Below, piece by piece: positions 43,131 to 55,562 of a DNA stretch of 64,000 nt. Position 1 is the first letter of the stretch. Each line of letters starts with the position of its first letter. The notes beneath the pieces were generated by a model. The model was not told where the DNA came from. It ran no database searches and was given only the letters and a program-made list of their open reading frames with translations. Source of the DNA: Bubalus kerabau (Eukaryota > Chordata > Mammalia > Artiodactyla > Bovidae); contig NW_026577882.1 of the NCBI RefSeq assembly GCF_029407905.1, positions 372,001-436,000 on the forward strand, in the 5' to 3' direction. A program made the translations under genes and the position numbers.

Positions 43131-46100
43131 GGTATTTCTTGGACCCAACTGAGTGGCCTAAAGGGAGTCAATCCTCCTGTAAAGTTTGGAGAGAGGACCA
43201 GGGATTGCTCTCCAGGTCAGGCCGGAAAAGAAGGCCCCCATCTCTCCTTGACGGGGGCATCTTGTGGTTTTTCTCGAACTGCTGCGCCACTGTGGGTTTT
43301 CTCACGAGGTGTGATGGGGTACTCAGGGAGCCTCTTGTGTGTTACTAGGGAAGTCAATTTTCCTGCTTGTGGCGAGGGGAGCGCGTCCTTGCTCTGGAGT
43401 CATGGTAGGGGAATCGGGCATCAAGAGACGTTGAAAAAGGACTCTCCAAGTCTTTCTCGGGTTACTTCAGGAAACTCTGGGTTCCCTCGACTTGTGCCAG
43501 TGACCTCAGGTAGCTTCTCAGGGAGCCTCTGAGAATTCAGGGATGCTGTGGTGTTGGGAGGGGCCTCTCGGGACACCACTGAGTTTGGTTCAATGGAAGA
43601 GGGCCTCTTCTCTAGTTGAGGCAGGAACCTCAGGGTTCCTCTCCATTTCTGACTCCGATCGCAGGGTCCCTGAAGAGTTGGGACAGGAGAGTAAGGCCTC
43701 GTCTTGTGTGAAGGAATGCAACTTCACTTGCCTCTCGAGTTGTTCACGGGGTGACAGTCCACATTTGGAGCTGTGAGTGGAATCGGCGGGTTTTTCCAGA
43801 CGATGCATGGGGATGTCAGTGTCCCTTTGTGTTGTGCCTTCATCCACAGGGTTGCCTTCGAAGAGATGTCCGGGCGTCAGGTTCTTATCTAGAGTGGACC
43901 GGGAATTCGGGATCTTTCAGCATGTGGCACCAACTATGAGGCTACTTTTCAAATTTCCTCATGAGACCGGCCTCATCCGGAGGTTCACGGGGAACGTCGG
44001 GAACCCTTGCAGAAAAAGCATGGGAATCGACCCTTCTGTCGCGATCAGGAGGGGTGAAGGGGCTCACAGGAAGTGGTGCCGTGAACTTTGGTGTTTCCCT
44101 CGAGTGAGACCGGTATGTCAGGGAACTTTGGGGGTCGCATCAAGGGTGCCAAGTACCGTTTTGTACTTCAGGATGGAACGTGGGACTTCTCTTGATACGC
44201 TGTAGCGGCCAAGGGCCTCATCTTGCGATGACGGGGGAGCCATGTGGTTTTTCTCGAGCTGCGGCGGGATTCTCGAGTTACGACGGGGATTTCAGGCTTC
44301 CTCTTGTGTTGGGCCAGGGAAGTCCAATCATCCATTCGAGTTGCGAGGGAGAGCTGGGGGTTGCACTCGAGTCACTGCAGGACAAAGGAGACCTCATCTA
44401 GGCTTGTGTCCAGGACCTAATGTTCCTCTCCAAGGGCCACAGGGATCTCAGGTTTGCATTCCAGACTCACCCAGGGAGTCAGGCCTCGTGTCGAAGGGAA
44501 GCAAAGGACTCCGCTCTCCTTTCGAGTCGCGACGGGAACCTCTTGGAGCCCACTTTGTGGCCTAAAGGGAGTCAAGCCTCCTGTGAAGTTTGGAGAGAGG
44601 ACTTGGGACTGCTCTCCAGGCCATGCAGGAAAAGATGGCCCTCATCTCGTGATGACGAAGGGGTCTTGTGGGTTTTCTCGAGCTGCGGCGCCAGTGTGGG
44701 GTTTCACACGAGGCACGACAGGGAGCTCAGGGAGCCTCTCATGTGGCGCCAGGGAAGTCAGGTCTCCATGTGCGTGGCGAGGGGGAGCGCGTTATTGCTC
44801 TCGAGCCATGGTAGGGGAATCTGACCTCAAGACGCATTGAAGAAGGACTCTCGAGGTCTTTCTTCGGTTGTGGCAGGAAACCCTTATTTCCCTCGAGGTT
44901 TTCCGGTGGCCTCAAGGAGCTTCTCAGAATGCTTATGAGAAGTCAGGGATACTGTGGAGATGGGAGTGGCCTCTCGGGACTCCACTGGGTTTGTTTTAAT
45001 GGAAGAGGGCCTCATCTCGGGTTGAGGCAGGAACCTCAGGTTTCCTCTCCATTTCTGACTCAGATCGAAGCGTGCCTGCAGAGTTGGGATTGGATACTCA
45101 GGCCTCGTCTTGTCTGAGGAAGGGAACTCCGCTTGCCTCTCTCGTTGTTTAAGGGGTGACAGGCCAGTTGTGGAGCTGTATGTGGATCCTGTGGGATTTT
45201 CCGGACAATGAACAGGGTTGCCAGTGCCCCCTCGTGTAGTGCCTTCATCCACAGGGTTGCCTTAGAAGAGGTGTCCGGGCATCGGGTTCTTATCAAGAGC
45301 AAGACCGAGAAATCGTGGTCTTTCGGCATGTGGCACCAACACGAGGCTACGTCTCGAATTTCTTCGTGAGACTGGCCTCATCCTGAGGTGCACCATGAAG
45401 GTCGGGAACCCCTTCTAGACAAAGCAGGGGAATAGACCTTCCTGCCGTGATCAGGAGGGGAGAAGGGGCTCAAATGAAGTGATGCCAGGACCTTCGGTGA
45501 GACCGGTATATTGGGGAACTTTTGGGGTCACATCAAGGGTGCCAAGTAGCATTTCGAACTTTGTGACGAAACATGGGACTTCTCTTGAGACTCTGTAGCG
45601 GGCAAAGGCCTCATATTGCGATTAATGGGGAACCACGTGGTTTTTAAGAGTTGCGGCGGGATTCTCGAGTTACGACGGGAAATTCAGGCTTCCTCTTGTG
45701 TTGGCCCAGGGAAGTCCAGTCTTCCATTCGAGTTGCGAGGGAGAGCTAGGGATTGCGCTTGAGTTACTGCAGGGCAAAAGAGACCTTATCTAGGCTTGTG
45801 TCCAGGACATCATGTTCGTCTCCAGGGGGGACAGGGATCTCGGGGTTGCTTTCCTGATGCACGCGGGGAGTCAGTCCTTGTCTCGAGGGGAAGCGAAGGA
45901 CTCCGCTCTCCTCTCGAGTTGCGACGGGTATCTCTTGGAGCCCACTGAGTGGCCTAAAGGGAGTCAAGCCTCCTGTGGAGTTTGGAGAGAGGACTCGGGA
46001 TTGCTCTCCAGGCCATGCAGGAAAAGAAGGCCATCATCTCGCGATGAAGGGGGCGTCTCGTGGGTTTTCTCGAGTTGCAGCGCCAGTGTGGGGTTTCTCA

Positions 46101-46950
46101 TGAGGTAGTACGGGGAGCTCAGGGAGCCTCTCATGTGGCGCTTGGGAAGTCAGGTCTCCATGCGCATTGCGAGGGGGAGCGCGTCATTGCTCTAGAGTAA
46201 TGGTAGGTGTATCCGGCCTCAAGAACCGTTAAAGAAGGACTTTCAAGGTGTTTCTTGGGTCACGGCAGTAAACCCTGGGTTCCCTCAACTAGTGCCGGTG
46301 GCCTCAGGGAACTTCTCAGTGTGCCTCTGAGAAGTCAAGGATACCCTGGAGTTGGGAGGGCCCTCTCGGGACTCCACTGGGTTTGGTGCAATAGAAGAGG
46401 GCCTCATCTCGAGTGGAGGCAGGAACCTCAGGGTTCATCTCCGTTTCTGACTCTGATCGCAGGGTCCCTGCAGAGTTGGGACAGGAGAGTCAGGCCTCGT
46501 CTTGTAAGGAAGAATGGACCTCCGCTTGCCTCTCGAGTTATTCACGGGGTGACAGGCAACTTGTCGAACTGTGTTTGGAATCTGCGGGTTTTTCCGGACG
46601 ATGCACGAGGGTGTCAGTGCCCATTCGTGTTGTGCCTTCTTCCTCAGGGTTGTCTTTGAAGAGGTGTCCGGGCATCGGGTTCTTATCAAGAGCGGACCGG
46701 GGAATCGGGGTCTTTCGGCATGTGTTACCACCCATGAAGCTACGTCTCAAATATTCTCATTAGACCGGCCTCATCCTGAGGTGCGCCGGGAAGGTTGGGA
46801 ACCCCTTCCAGACAAAGCACGGGAGTCGACCCTCCAGTCGCAATCAGGAGGGGAGAAGTGGCTCAGATGAAGTCGTACCGGGAACCTCGGTGTTCCCCTC
46901 GAGAGAGACCAGGGTGTGGGGAACTTTTGGAATCGCATCAAGGGTGCCAA

Positions 46951-46975
46951 GTTTTCACACTTGAAGTGTGAAAAC
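46951..46975. repeat. Near-perfect 25-bp palindrome in a satellite I unit
   Basis: Two perfect 12-base arms (left arm GTTTTCACACTT) are separated by a single G. Other units read GCCAAGTACCGTTTCGCACTTCAAG at this place, with no palindrome. Here the TTTCACACTT word is followed by its own reverse complement and then by CACTTCAAG again, adding about a dozen bases. Confidence 0.9.
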
Positions 46976-47388
46976 ACTTCAAGAAGAATCTTGGGACTTC
47001 TCTTTAGACGCTGTAGCGGGCAAGGGCCTCATCTTGCGATGACGGGGTAACCATGTGGTTTTTCTCGAGTTTCGGCGGGATTCTCGAGTTATGATGGGGA
47101 ATTCAGGCTTCCTCTTGTGTTGGCCCAGGGAAGTCCAATCTTCCATTGGAGTTGTGAGAGAGAGCTAGGGATTGCTCTCGAGTCACTTCAGGGCAAAAGA
47201 GACCTCATCTAAGCTTGTGTCCAGGACCTAATGTTCCTCTCCAGGGGCGACAGAGATCTCGGGGTTGCATTTTAGACGCACCCGAGGAGTCAGGCCTCAT
47301 CTCGAGAGGAAGGAAAGGACTCTGCTCTGCTCTCGAGTCCCGACGGGTATTTCTTGGAGACCACTGAGTGGCCTAAAGGGAGTCAAGC

Positions 47389-47398
47389 CTCCTGTGGA
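47389..47398. repeat. L1 target-site duplication, left
   Basis: CTCCTGTGGA, part of the regular satellite word AAGCCTCCTGTGGAGTTTGG, immediately followed by the L1 T-run. It differs from the right copy by one C/T change. Confidence 0.75.
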
Positions 47399-47842
47399 TT
47401 TTTTTTTAAATTTTATTTTATTTTTAAACTTTACATAATTGTATTAGTTTTTCCAAATATCAAAATGAATCCGCCTCAGGTATACATGTGCTCCCCATCC
47501 TGAACCCTCCTCCCTCCTTCCCCCCCATAGCATCCCTCTGGGTCGTCCCAGTGCACTAGCCCCAAGCATCCAGTGTCATGCATCAAACCTGGACTGGCAA
47601 CTCTTTTCATACATGATATTTTACATGTTTCAGTGCCATTCTCCCACATCTTCCCACCTTCTCCCTCTCCCACAGAGTCCATAAGACTCTTCTATACATC
47701 AGTGTCTCTTTTGCTGTCTCGTACTCAGGGTTATTGTTACCGTCTTTCAAAGTTCCATATATATGCGTTAGTATACTGTATTGGTGTTTTTCTTTCTGGC
47801 TTACTTCACTCTGTATAATAGGCTCCAGTTTCATCCACCTCA

Positions 47843-50800
47843 TTAGAACTGATTCATTCTATTCTTTTTAATGGCGGAGTAATACTCCATTGTGTATATG
47901 TACCACAGCTTTCTTATCCATTCATCTGCTGATGGACATCTAGGTTGTTTCCATGTCCTGGCTATTAGAAACAGTGCTGCGATGAACATTGGGGTACACG
48001 TGTCTCTTTCCCTTCTGGTTTCCTCAGTGTGTATGCCCAGCAGTAGGATTGCTGGATCATAAGGCAGTTCTATTTCCAGTTGTTTAAGGAATCTCCACAC
48101 TGTTCTCCATAGTGGCTGTACTAGTTTGCATTCCCACCAACAGTGTAAGAGGGTTCCCTTTTCTCCACACCCTCTCCAGCATTTATTATTTGTAGACTTT
48201 TGGATTGCAGCCATTCTGACTGGCGTGAAATGGTACCTCATAGTGGTTTTGATTTGCATTTCTATGATAATGAGTGATTTTGAGCATCTTTTCATGTGTT
48301 TGTTAGCCATCTGTATGTCTTCTTTGGAGAAACGTCTATTTAGTTCTTTGGCCCATTTTTTGATTGGGTCATTTATTTTTCTGGAGTTGAGCTGTAGGTG
48401 TTGCTTGTATATTTTTGAGATTAGTTGTTTGTCAGTTGCTTCATTTCCTATTATTTTCTCCCATTCTGAAGGCTGTCTTTTCACCTTGCTAATAGTTTGC
48501 TTTGATGTGCAGAAGCTTTTAAGGTTAATTAGGTCCCATTTGTTTATTTTTGTTTTTATTTCCAATATTCTGGGAGGTGGGTCATAGAGGATCCTGCTGT
48601 GATGTATTTCAGAGAGTGTTTTGCCTATGTTCTCCTCTAGGAGTTTTATAGTTTCTGGTCTTACGTTTAGATCTTTAATCCATTTTGAGTTTATTTTTGT
48701 GTATTGTGTTAGAAAGTGTTCTAGTTTCATTCTTTTACAAGTGGTTGACCAGATTTCCCAGCACCGCTTGTTAAAGAGATTGTCTTTAATCCATTGTATA
48801 TTTTTGCCTCCTTTGTCAAAGATAAGGTGTCCATATGTGTGTGGATTTATCTCTGGGCTTTCTATTTTGTTCCACTAATCTATATTTCTGTCTTTGTGCC
48901 AGTACCATACTGTCTTGATAACTGTGGCTTTGTAGCGGAGCCTGAAATCAGGTAGGTTGATTCCTCCAGTTCCATTCTTCTTTCTCAAGATCGCTTTGGC
49001 TATTCGAGGTTTTTTGTATTTCCATACAAATTGTGAAATTATTTGTTCTAGCTCTGTGAAGAATACTGTTGGTAGCTTGATAGGGATTGCATTGAATCTA
49101 TAAATTGCCTTGAGTCGTATACTCATTTTCACTATATTGATTCTTCCAATCCATGAACATGGTATATTTCTCCACCTATTAGTGTCCTCTTTGATTTCTT
49201 TCACCAGTGTTTTATAGTTTTCTATATATAGGTCTTTAGTTTCTTTAGGTAGGTATATTCCTAAGTATTTTATTCTTTCCGTTGCAATGGTGAATGAAAT
49301 TGTTTCCTTAATTTCTCTTTCTGTTTTCTCATTATTAGTGTATAGGAATTCAAGGGATTTCTGTGTGTTGATTTTATATCCTGCAACTTTACTATAGTCA
49401 TTGGCTACTTCTAGTAATTTTCTGGTGGAGTCTTTAGGGTTTTCTATGTAGAGGATCATGTCATCTGCAAACAGTGAGAGTTTTACTTCTTCTTTTCCAA
49501 TTTGGATTCCTTTTGTTTCTTTTTCTGCTCTGATTGCTGTGGCCAAAACTTCCAAAGCTATGTTGAATAGTAATGGTGAAAGTGGGCACCCTTGTCTTGT
49601 TCCTGACTTTAGAGGAAATGCTTCCAATTTTTCACCATTGAGGATAATGTTTGCTGTGGGTTTGTCATATATAGCTTTTATTATGTTGAGGTATGTTCCT
49701 TCTATTCCTGCTTTCTGGAGAGTTTTTATCATAAATGGATGTTGAATTTTGTCAAAGGCTTTCTCTGCATCTATTGAGAAAATCATATGGTTTTTATTTT
49801 TCAATTTGTTAAGGTGGTGTATTACATTGATTGATTTGTGGATATTGAAGAATCCTTGCATCCCTGGGATAAAGCCCACTTGGTCATGGTGTATGATCTT
49901 TTTAATGTGTTGTTGGATTCTGATTGCTAGAATTTTGTTAAGGATTTTTGCATCTATGTCATCAGTGATATTGGCCTGTAGTTTTCTTTTTTTGTGGGAT
50001 CTTTGTCAGGTTTTGGTATTAGGCTGATGGTGGCCTCATAGAATGAGTTTGGAAGTTTACCTTCCTCTGCAATTTTCTGGAAGAGTTTGAGCAGGATAGG
50101 TGTTAGCTCTTCTCTAAATTTTTCGTAGAATTCAGCTGTGAAGCCGTCTGGACCTGGGCTTTTGTTGGCTGGAAGATTTTTGATTACAGTTTCAATTTCC
50201 GTGCTTGTGATGGGTCTGTTAAGATTTTCTAGTTCTTCCCTGGTCCAGTTTTGGAAAGTTGTACTTTTCTAAGAATTTGTCCATTTCCTCCACGTTGACC
50301 ATTTTATTGGCATATAATTGTTGATAGTAGTCTCTTATGATCCTTTGTATTTCTGTGTTTTCTGTTGTGATCTCTCCATTTTCATTTCTAATTTTATTGA
50401 TTTGATTTTTCTCCCTTTGTTTCTTGATGAGTCTGGCTAATGGTTTGTCAATTTTATTTATCGTTTCAAAGAACCAGCTTTTGGTTTTGTTGATTTTTGC
50501 TATGGTCTCTTTTGTTTCTTTTGCATTTATTTCTGCTCTAATTTTTAAGATTTCTTTCCTTCTACTAACCCTGGGGTTCTTCATTTCTTCCTTTTCTAGT
50601 TGCTTTAGGTGTAGAGTTAGGTTATTTATTTGACCTTTTTCTTGTTTCTTGAGGTGTGCCTGTATTGCTATGAACTTTCCCCTTAGGACTGCTTTTACCG
50701 TGTCCCACAAGTTTTGGGTTGTTCTGTTTTCATTTTCATCCGTTTCTATGCAAATTTTGATTTCTTTTTTTGATTTCTTCTGTGATTTGTTGGTTATTCA

Positions 50801-51563
50801 GCAGCGTGTTGTTCAGCCTCCATATGTTGGAATTTTTAGTAGTTTTTCTCCTGTAATTGAGATCTAATCTTACTGCATTGTGGTCAGAAAAGATGCTTGG
50901 AATGATTTCTATTTTTTTGAATTTACCAAGGCTAGCTTTATGGCCCAGGATGTGATCTATCCTGGAGAAGGTTCCATGTGCACTTTAGAAAACGGTGAAA
51001 TTCATTGTTTTGGGATGAAATATCCTATTGATATCAATTAGGTCTAACTGGTCTATTGTATCATTTAAAGTTTGTGTTTCCTTGTTAAATTTCTGTTTAG
51101 TTGATCTATCCATAGGTGTGAGTGGGGTATTAAAATCTCCAACTATTATTGTGTTAGTGTTAATTTCTGCTTTCATACTTGTTAGCATTTGTCTTACATA
51201 CTGTGGTGCTCCTGCGTTGGGTGCATATATATTTATAATTGTTATATCTTCTTCTTGGATTGATCCTTTGATCATTATGTAGTGACCTTCTTTGTCTCTT
51301 TTCACAGCCTTTGTTTTAAAGTCTATTTTATCTGATAGGAGTATCGCTACTCCTGCTTTCTTTTGGTCCCTATTTGCATGGAAAATCTTTTTCCAGCCCT
51401 TCACTTTCAGTCTGTATGTATCCCCTGTTTTGAGGTGGGTCTCTTGTAGACAACATATGTAGAGGTCTTGTTTTTGTATCCATTCAGCCAGTCTTTGTCT
51501 TTTGGTTGGAGCATTCAACCCATTTACGTTTAAGGTAATTACTGATAAGTATGATCCCCATTG
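47843..51563 (-). pseudogene. L1 ORF2 (endonuclease-reverse transcriptase), broken
   Basis: L1 ORF2 encodes an APE-type endonuclease plus reverse transcriptase that carries out target-primed reverse transcription. The endonuclease part is readable at about 51,550-50,985 (ITLNVNGLNAPTKRQRLAEW, LQETHL, GDFNTPL). The RT part lies at about 49,879-48,875, with IDAEKAFDKIQHPF, GTRQGCPLSPLLFN and the catalytic FADDMI. The C-terminal cysteine-containing region, with CWRGCGEKGTLLHCWWECK, lies at 48,730-47,843. Lesions: no in-frame ATG at the usual start; in-frame stops at about 50,985 and at 48,875-48,877 (TAG where the frame otherwise continues); frameshifts at an A-run near 50,765, near 50,240, at an A-run near 49,990 and near 49,963. 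No functional protein is possible from this copy. Confidence 0.9.
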
Positions 51564-51592
51564 TCATTTACTTTATTGTTTGGGGTTCGAAT

Positions 51593-52530
51593 TTATACAC
51601 CGTTTTTGTGTTTCCTGTTTAGTATTTGTTGGAGAGCTGGTTTGGTGGTGCAGAATTCTCTCAGCTTTTGCTTGTCTGAAAAGCTTTTGATTTCTCATTC
51701 ATACTTGAATGAGATCCTTGCTGGGTACAATAATCTGGGCTGTAGGTTATTTTCTTTCATCATTTTAAGTATGTCTTGCCATTCCCTCCTTGCTTGAAGA
51801 GTTTCTATGGAAAGATCAGCTGTTATCCTTATGGCAATTCCCTTGTGTGTTATTTGTTGTTTTTCCCTTGCTGCTTTTCATATTTGTTCTTTGTGTTTGA
51901 TTTTTGTTAATGTGATTAATATGTGTCTTGGGGGGTTTCGCCTTGGCTTTATCCTGTTTGGGACTCTCTGGGTTTCTTGGACTTGAGTGAGTATTTCCTT
52001 CCCCATTTTAGGGAAGTTTTCAACTATTATCTCCTCAAGTATTTTCTCACGGTCTTTTTTTTTTGTCTTCTTCTTCTGGGACCCCTATGATTCGAATGTT
52101 GTAGCGTTTAATATTGTCCTGGAGGTCTCTGAGATTGTGCTCATTTCTTTTAATTCGTTTTTCATTTATCCTCTCTGATTCATTTATTTCTACCATTCTA
52201 TCTTCGAATTCACTAATCCTATCTTCTGCCTCTGTTATTCTACTATTTGTTGCCTCCAGAGTGTTTTTAATTTCATTTATTGCATTATTCATTATATATT
52301 GACTCTTTTTTTATTTCTTCTAGGTCCTTGTTAAACCTTTCTTGCATCTTCTCAATCCTTGTCTCCAGGCTATTTATCTGTGATTCCATTTTAATTTCAA
52401 GATTTTAGATCCATTTCACTCTTCTTATTCGGAATTCTTTATCAGGTAGATTCCCTATCTCTTCCTCTTTTGTTTGGTTTGGTGGGCATTTATCCTGTTC
52501 CTTTATCTGCTGGGTATTCCTCTGTCTCAT
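51593..52530 (-). pseudogene. L1 ORF1 (RNA-binding chaperone), broken
   Basis: ORF1p forms trimers through a coiled coil and coats L1 RNA. A minus-strand ATG at 52,530 starts a frame reading MRQRNTQQIKEQDK. The coiled-coil part is seen at 52,292-52,047 (heptad-like ITEAEDRISEFEDRMVEI), followed by the start of the RNA-recognition domain (NIRIIGVPEEED). The last part ends near 51,593 after a LREFCTTKPALQQ-like segment. Lesions: an in-frame TAA at about 52,405, a break near 52,293, and a frameshift at a nine-T (minus-strand A) run near 52,055. The stop lies about 30 bases before the ORF2 region, the usual short L1 intergenic gap. Confidence 0.8.
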
Positions 52531-53079
52531 CTTGTTTAAATTGCTGAGTTTGGGGTGTCCTTTCTGTATTCTGGCAGTTTGTGGAGTTCTTTACTGTGGC
52601 ATTTCCTCACTGTGTGTGGGTTTGTACAGGTGTCTTGTCAAGGTTTCCTGGTTAGGGAAGCTTGTGTCCGTGTTCTGGTGGGTGGAGCTGTATTTCTTCT
52701 CTCTGGAGTGCAATGAAGTGTCCAGTAATGAGTTATGAGATGTCTGTGGTTTTGGGATGACTTTGGGCAGCCTGTATCTTGAAGCTCAGGGCTGCGTTCC
52801 TTTGTTGCTGGAGAATTTGCTTGGTATGTCTTGCCCTGGAACTTGTTGGCCCTTGTGTGGTGCTTGATTTCAGTGTCGGTATGGAGGCATTTGATGAGCT
52901 CCTGTCAATTAATGTTCCTTGGAGTCAGGAGTTCCCTGGAGGCAGGGTTTGGACTTAAGCCTCCTGCTTCCAGTTATCTGTCTTACCTTTACAGTAGTTT
53001 CAAAACTTCTCCTTCTATACAGCACCATTGATAAAACATCTACGTTAAAGAAGAAAAGTTTCTCTACTGTGAGGGTCAC

Positions 53080-53480
53080 TCAGAAAGGTTCACAGCGTTA
53101 CATGGAGAAGAGAAGAGGGAGGAGGGAGTTAGAGGTGACCCAAATGAGATCAGGTGGAATCAATAGTGGAGAGAGTGGGCTGGCCAGTAGTCACTTCCTT
53201 ATGTGCACTCCACAACTGGACCGCTCAGAGATGTTCACAGAGTTATACAGAGACGAGAAGAAGGAGGAAGGAGACAGAGGTGGCCAGAAGGATAAAAGGG
53301 GGGAATGAAAAGGAGGGAGACAGATCCAGCCAGTAATCAGTTCCCTAAGTGTTCTCCACCGTCTGGAATACACAGAAATTCAGAGTTGGGTAGAGTAGAG
53401 AGGGGTTAGGGAGGAGACACAGGCGACCTGGTGGAGAAAAAGGAGAGTCCAAAGGGAGAGAGAGCAGTCAAGCCAGTAAT
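53080..53480. repeat. Purine-rich tandem repeat in the L1 5' UTR (about 135-140 bp x 3)
   Basis: Three diverged copies of a segment of the form CAGAnAnGTTCACAG followed by GAGAAGnGGAGGGAG and GAGGTGACC, near 53,088, 53,222 and 53,363, each ending with a GGCCAGTAGTCACTTCC- or CCAGTAATC-like word. Confidence 0.6.
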
Positions 53481-53522
53481 CTCGCTCCCTAGTGAAAAAT
53501 GGGTACTGAAGATTGGGTTCTT

Positions 53523-53945
53523 AAAGGTACAAAATTGGTAACAAATACATAAAAGCAAAAATTAAAAATCTAGAGTAGAGTTTGGACTTTCAAAAATACG
53601 ATGTTAAAGAAAAGAAGAAGGAAAAGAAAGAGAGAAAAAACGAACAAAGAAAAACAAACAAGGTCGCAAAAATTATCAAGAAAATACAGGTACAAAATTG
53701 ATAACTAATACCAAAAAGCAAAAATTAAAAATCTAGAGTAGAGTTTGGAATTTCAAAAATACAATGTTAAAAAAAAGGAAGAAGAAAACTAAAGAGAAAA
53801 CAAACAAACAAAAACAAGCAGTGTCGCAAAAATTATAAAGAAACTACAGGTACAAAATTGATATCAAATACCAAAAAGCATAAATTAAAAATCTAGAGTA
53901 GGTTTTGGAATTTCAAAAATACAATGATAAAGAAAAGAAGAAAAA
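53523..53945. repeat. A/T-rich tandem repeat in the L1 5' UTR (about 162 bp x 2.6)
   Basis: AAAAATCTAGAGTAGAG recurs near 53,565, 53,729 and 53,890 (spacings about 164 and 161), each time preceded by GGTACAAAATTG and AGCAAAAATTAAA-type words and followed by TTTCAAAAATAC. The copies are close to each other, so they are probably part of the source L1 subfamily. Confidence 0.8.
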
Positions 53946-53977
53946 AAAAACAAAACAAAAAAACACGGTCAAAAAAT

Positions 53978-53979
<2 letters not shown>

Positions 53980-54013
<34 letters not shown>
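53980..54013. repeat. (TA)n microsatellite
   Basis: About 34 bases of nearly pure TA inside the L1 5' UTR, following an A-rich stretch. Confidence 0.9.
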
Positions 54014-54016
<3 letters not shown>

Positions 54017-55562
54017 GTTTGCTGAAGAAGAAAAAAATAGGGTCTTTTTTTTGCAAAGTAATAGGTTATAAAAGTGAAAATTAAAGGAACAATAGAGGAC
54101 TTAAAATTAAAAAAAATTAAAAAAAAGAATGAATGATCATAAAAATATATATAGGACTTTCTCTGGTTTTCTTGTGAGTATCGTGGGTTCAGTTCATTTT
54201 TGGCTAGTTCCTTGGTCCGACTTATATTTCTCAAGATCTATAGGCGCCTTCCTATGTAGTCCTAGTAACCACAGGGTTTTAATCTATTGCCTGTAGCTTC
54301 CAAGGCGATTCCCTCTGTTATAGCTTCTTTTGTTTGCTGGTCTCTTCAGTGTCTGGTTTACGCCCTGACACAAAGGGGACGGTGGAGGACACTTTTTTTT
54401 TTTAGGCTCACTTGTTCAATTGCGCTGTGGGGAGGGAGGGAGGGATGCTGCAAACAAATAACACTGGCGTGCGCTCGCAGTGCCTCAGCCACACTGGGTC
54501 TGCCCCCGCTCACGGCGCGTGTAGCCTCCCTGCCCACACTGCTCGGGCTCTAGGTTTTTCCACCGGGAACAATCCGAGGCTGGCCCTGGGCTGCATGCAC
54601 CTCCCAGGTCCAAGCCGCTCAGGTTCAGGCACTCGGGTAGTCCTCAGAGGCACAGACTCGGTTGGGCCTGCGTTTTGTGCTCTTCCCAGGTCCGAGCAGC
54701 TCAGGTGATGAGGTGTTTGGCGAGCGCCAAGGTTGTGACTTATCGCCTCCCCGCCACTCGGTTATCTGGGTGTAAAACAGGCGCACCTTCTCAGGCAGAT
54801 GTTGACCGTCCAGATCCCCAAGAAGTTTTAGTTAGCAAAGAAGCCTGCTTACAGTTTTATAGATAATGTCTCTCTGGGGCTGCGATTGCCCCCTTCCGGC
54901 TCTGGCTGCCTGTCACCGGAGGGGGAAGGTCTGCAGCCGGCTATCTCTGTTCAGTCCTTTGTTCCGTGCGCGGGCCTGGCGGTGTCTTAGGTTAGGGCTG
55001 GCTTTTTGCGTGGTAGATATCCCAGAGTCTGGTTTGCTAGCCCAAGTTATTTCGTTCAGATAGCGCTCAGGGTATTCAGGCCAGATTCTTACTCTAAGCG
55101 ATGCAGCCCGCGCCGCACCTCCCTGCCCAGCCCCTGCTTGCTAATGGTGTGAGCAGGCGTCTGCACTGCTTCACGGCTGGGGGAGTTACCGTAGGGCTTG
55201 CAATCTGCGAGTTTTAATTGTTTATTTATTTTTATCCCCCTTATGTTGCCCTTTGTGCTTCCAAAGCTTGGCAAAGATTTGGCAGTGAAAAGCTTTCCTG
55301 GTGTTTGGAAACTTTTCTCTTTTTAAGACTATCTTCCCGGGACAGAAATCCCTCCCTCCCTCTTTTGTCTCTTTTTTTGTCTTTTATACTTTTTCCTACC
55401 TACTTTCCAAGAGTTGGGTTGCTTTTCTGGGTGCCTGATGTCCTCTGGCAGCATTCATAAGTTGTATTGTGGAATTTACTCGACGTTTAAATGCTCTTTT
55501 GATGAAATTGTTTGGGGGGGAAAGAGTTCTCCCCGTCCTACTCCTCAGCAATCTTGGCTCCT

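Larger units (their letters stand above)
31815..47398. repeat. Satellite I array 2
   Basis: About 11 units of the same family as 1-14,822. Anchors lie near 32085, 33485, 34890, 36308, 37728, 39130, 40965, 42365, 43768, 45173 and 46566, giving lengths 1400, 1405, 1418, 1420, 1402, 1835, 1400, 1403, 1405 and 1393. The array starts in mid-unit at ACCGGTGACCTTAGGG and stops at TCAAGCCTCCTGTGGA, where the L1 is inserted. It continues in the same phase at 55,563. CpG decay is heavier than in the 8,840-13,660 block. Confidence 0.9.
47399..55562 (-). mobile_element. Full-length ruminant L1 (L1_BT type), inactivated
   Basis: An 8,164-bp antisense LINE-1. Its poly(A) end is the T-rich start at 47,399 and its 5' end is at 55,562 (minus-strand GGAGCCAAGATTGCTGAGG). 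In minus-strand order it has a roughly 3.0 kb 5' UTR (55,562-52,531), ORF1 remnants (52,530-51,593), ORF2 remnants (51,563-47,843) and a 3' UTR (47,842-47,399). The length is what I recall for complete bovine L1. It is flanked by CTCCTGTGGA (47,389-47,398) and CTCTTGTGGA (55,563-55,572), a 9/10 match typical of L1 target duplications. Satellite I resumes in exact phase on the other side. Several nonsense and frameshift lesions make it non-autonomous. Confidence 0.92.
52531..55562 (-). promoter_or_regulatory. L1 5' UTR with internal promoter region
   Basis: About 3.0 kb without coding potential. In minus-strand order: the 5' end at 55,562, a CpG-rich part (about 55,110-54,300, including GCCTCAGCCACACTGGG-type words on the plus strand), a TA run at 53,980-54,013, A/T-rich tandem repeats (about 53,945-53,520), then purine-rich repeats to about 53,050. 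L1 5' UTRs carry an internal RNA polymerase II promoter near their start. I place it there by family knowledge and see no decisive single motif. Confidence 0.65.

Noticed and set aside
48875..49879. Reverse transcriptase open frame as a working L1 ORF2
   Set aside because: The RT core is intact, but the full ORF2 is broken by at least two stops and several frameshifts, and ORF1 is broken too.
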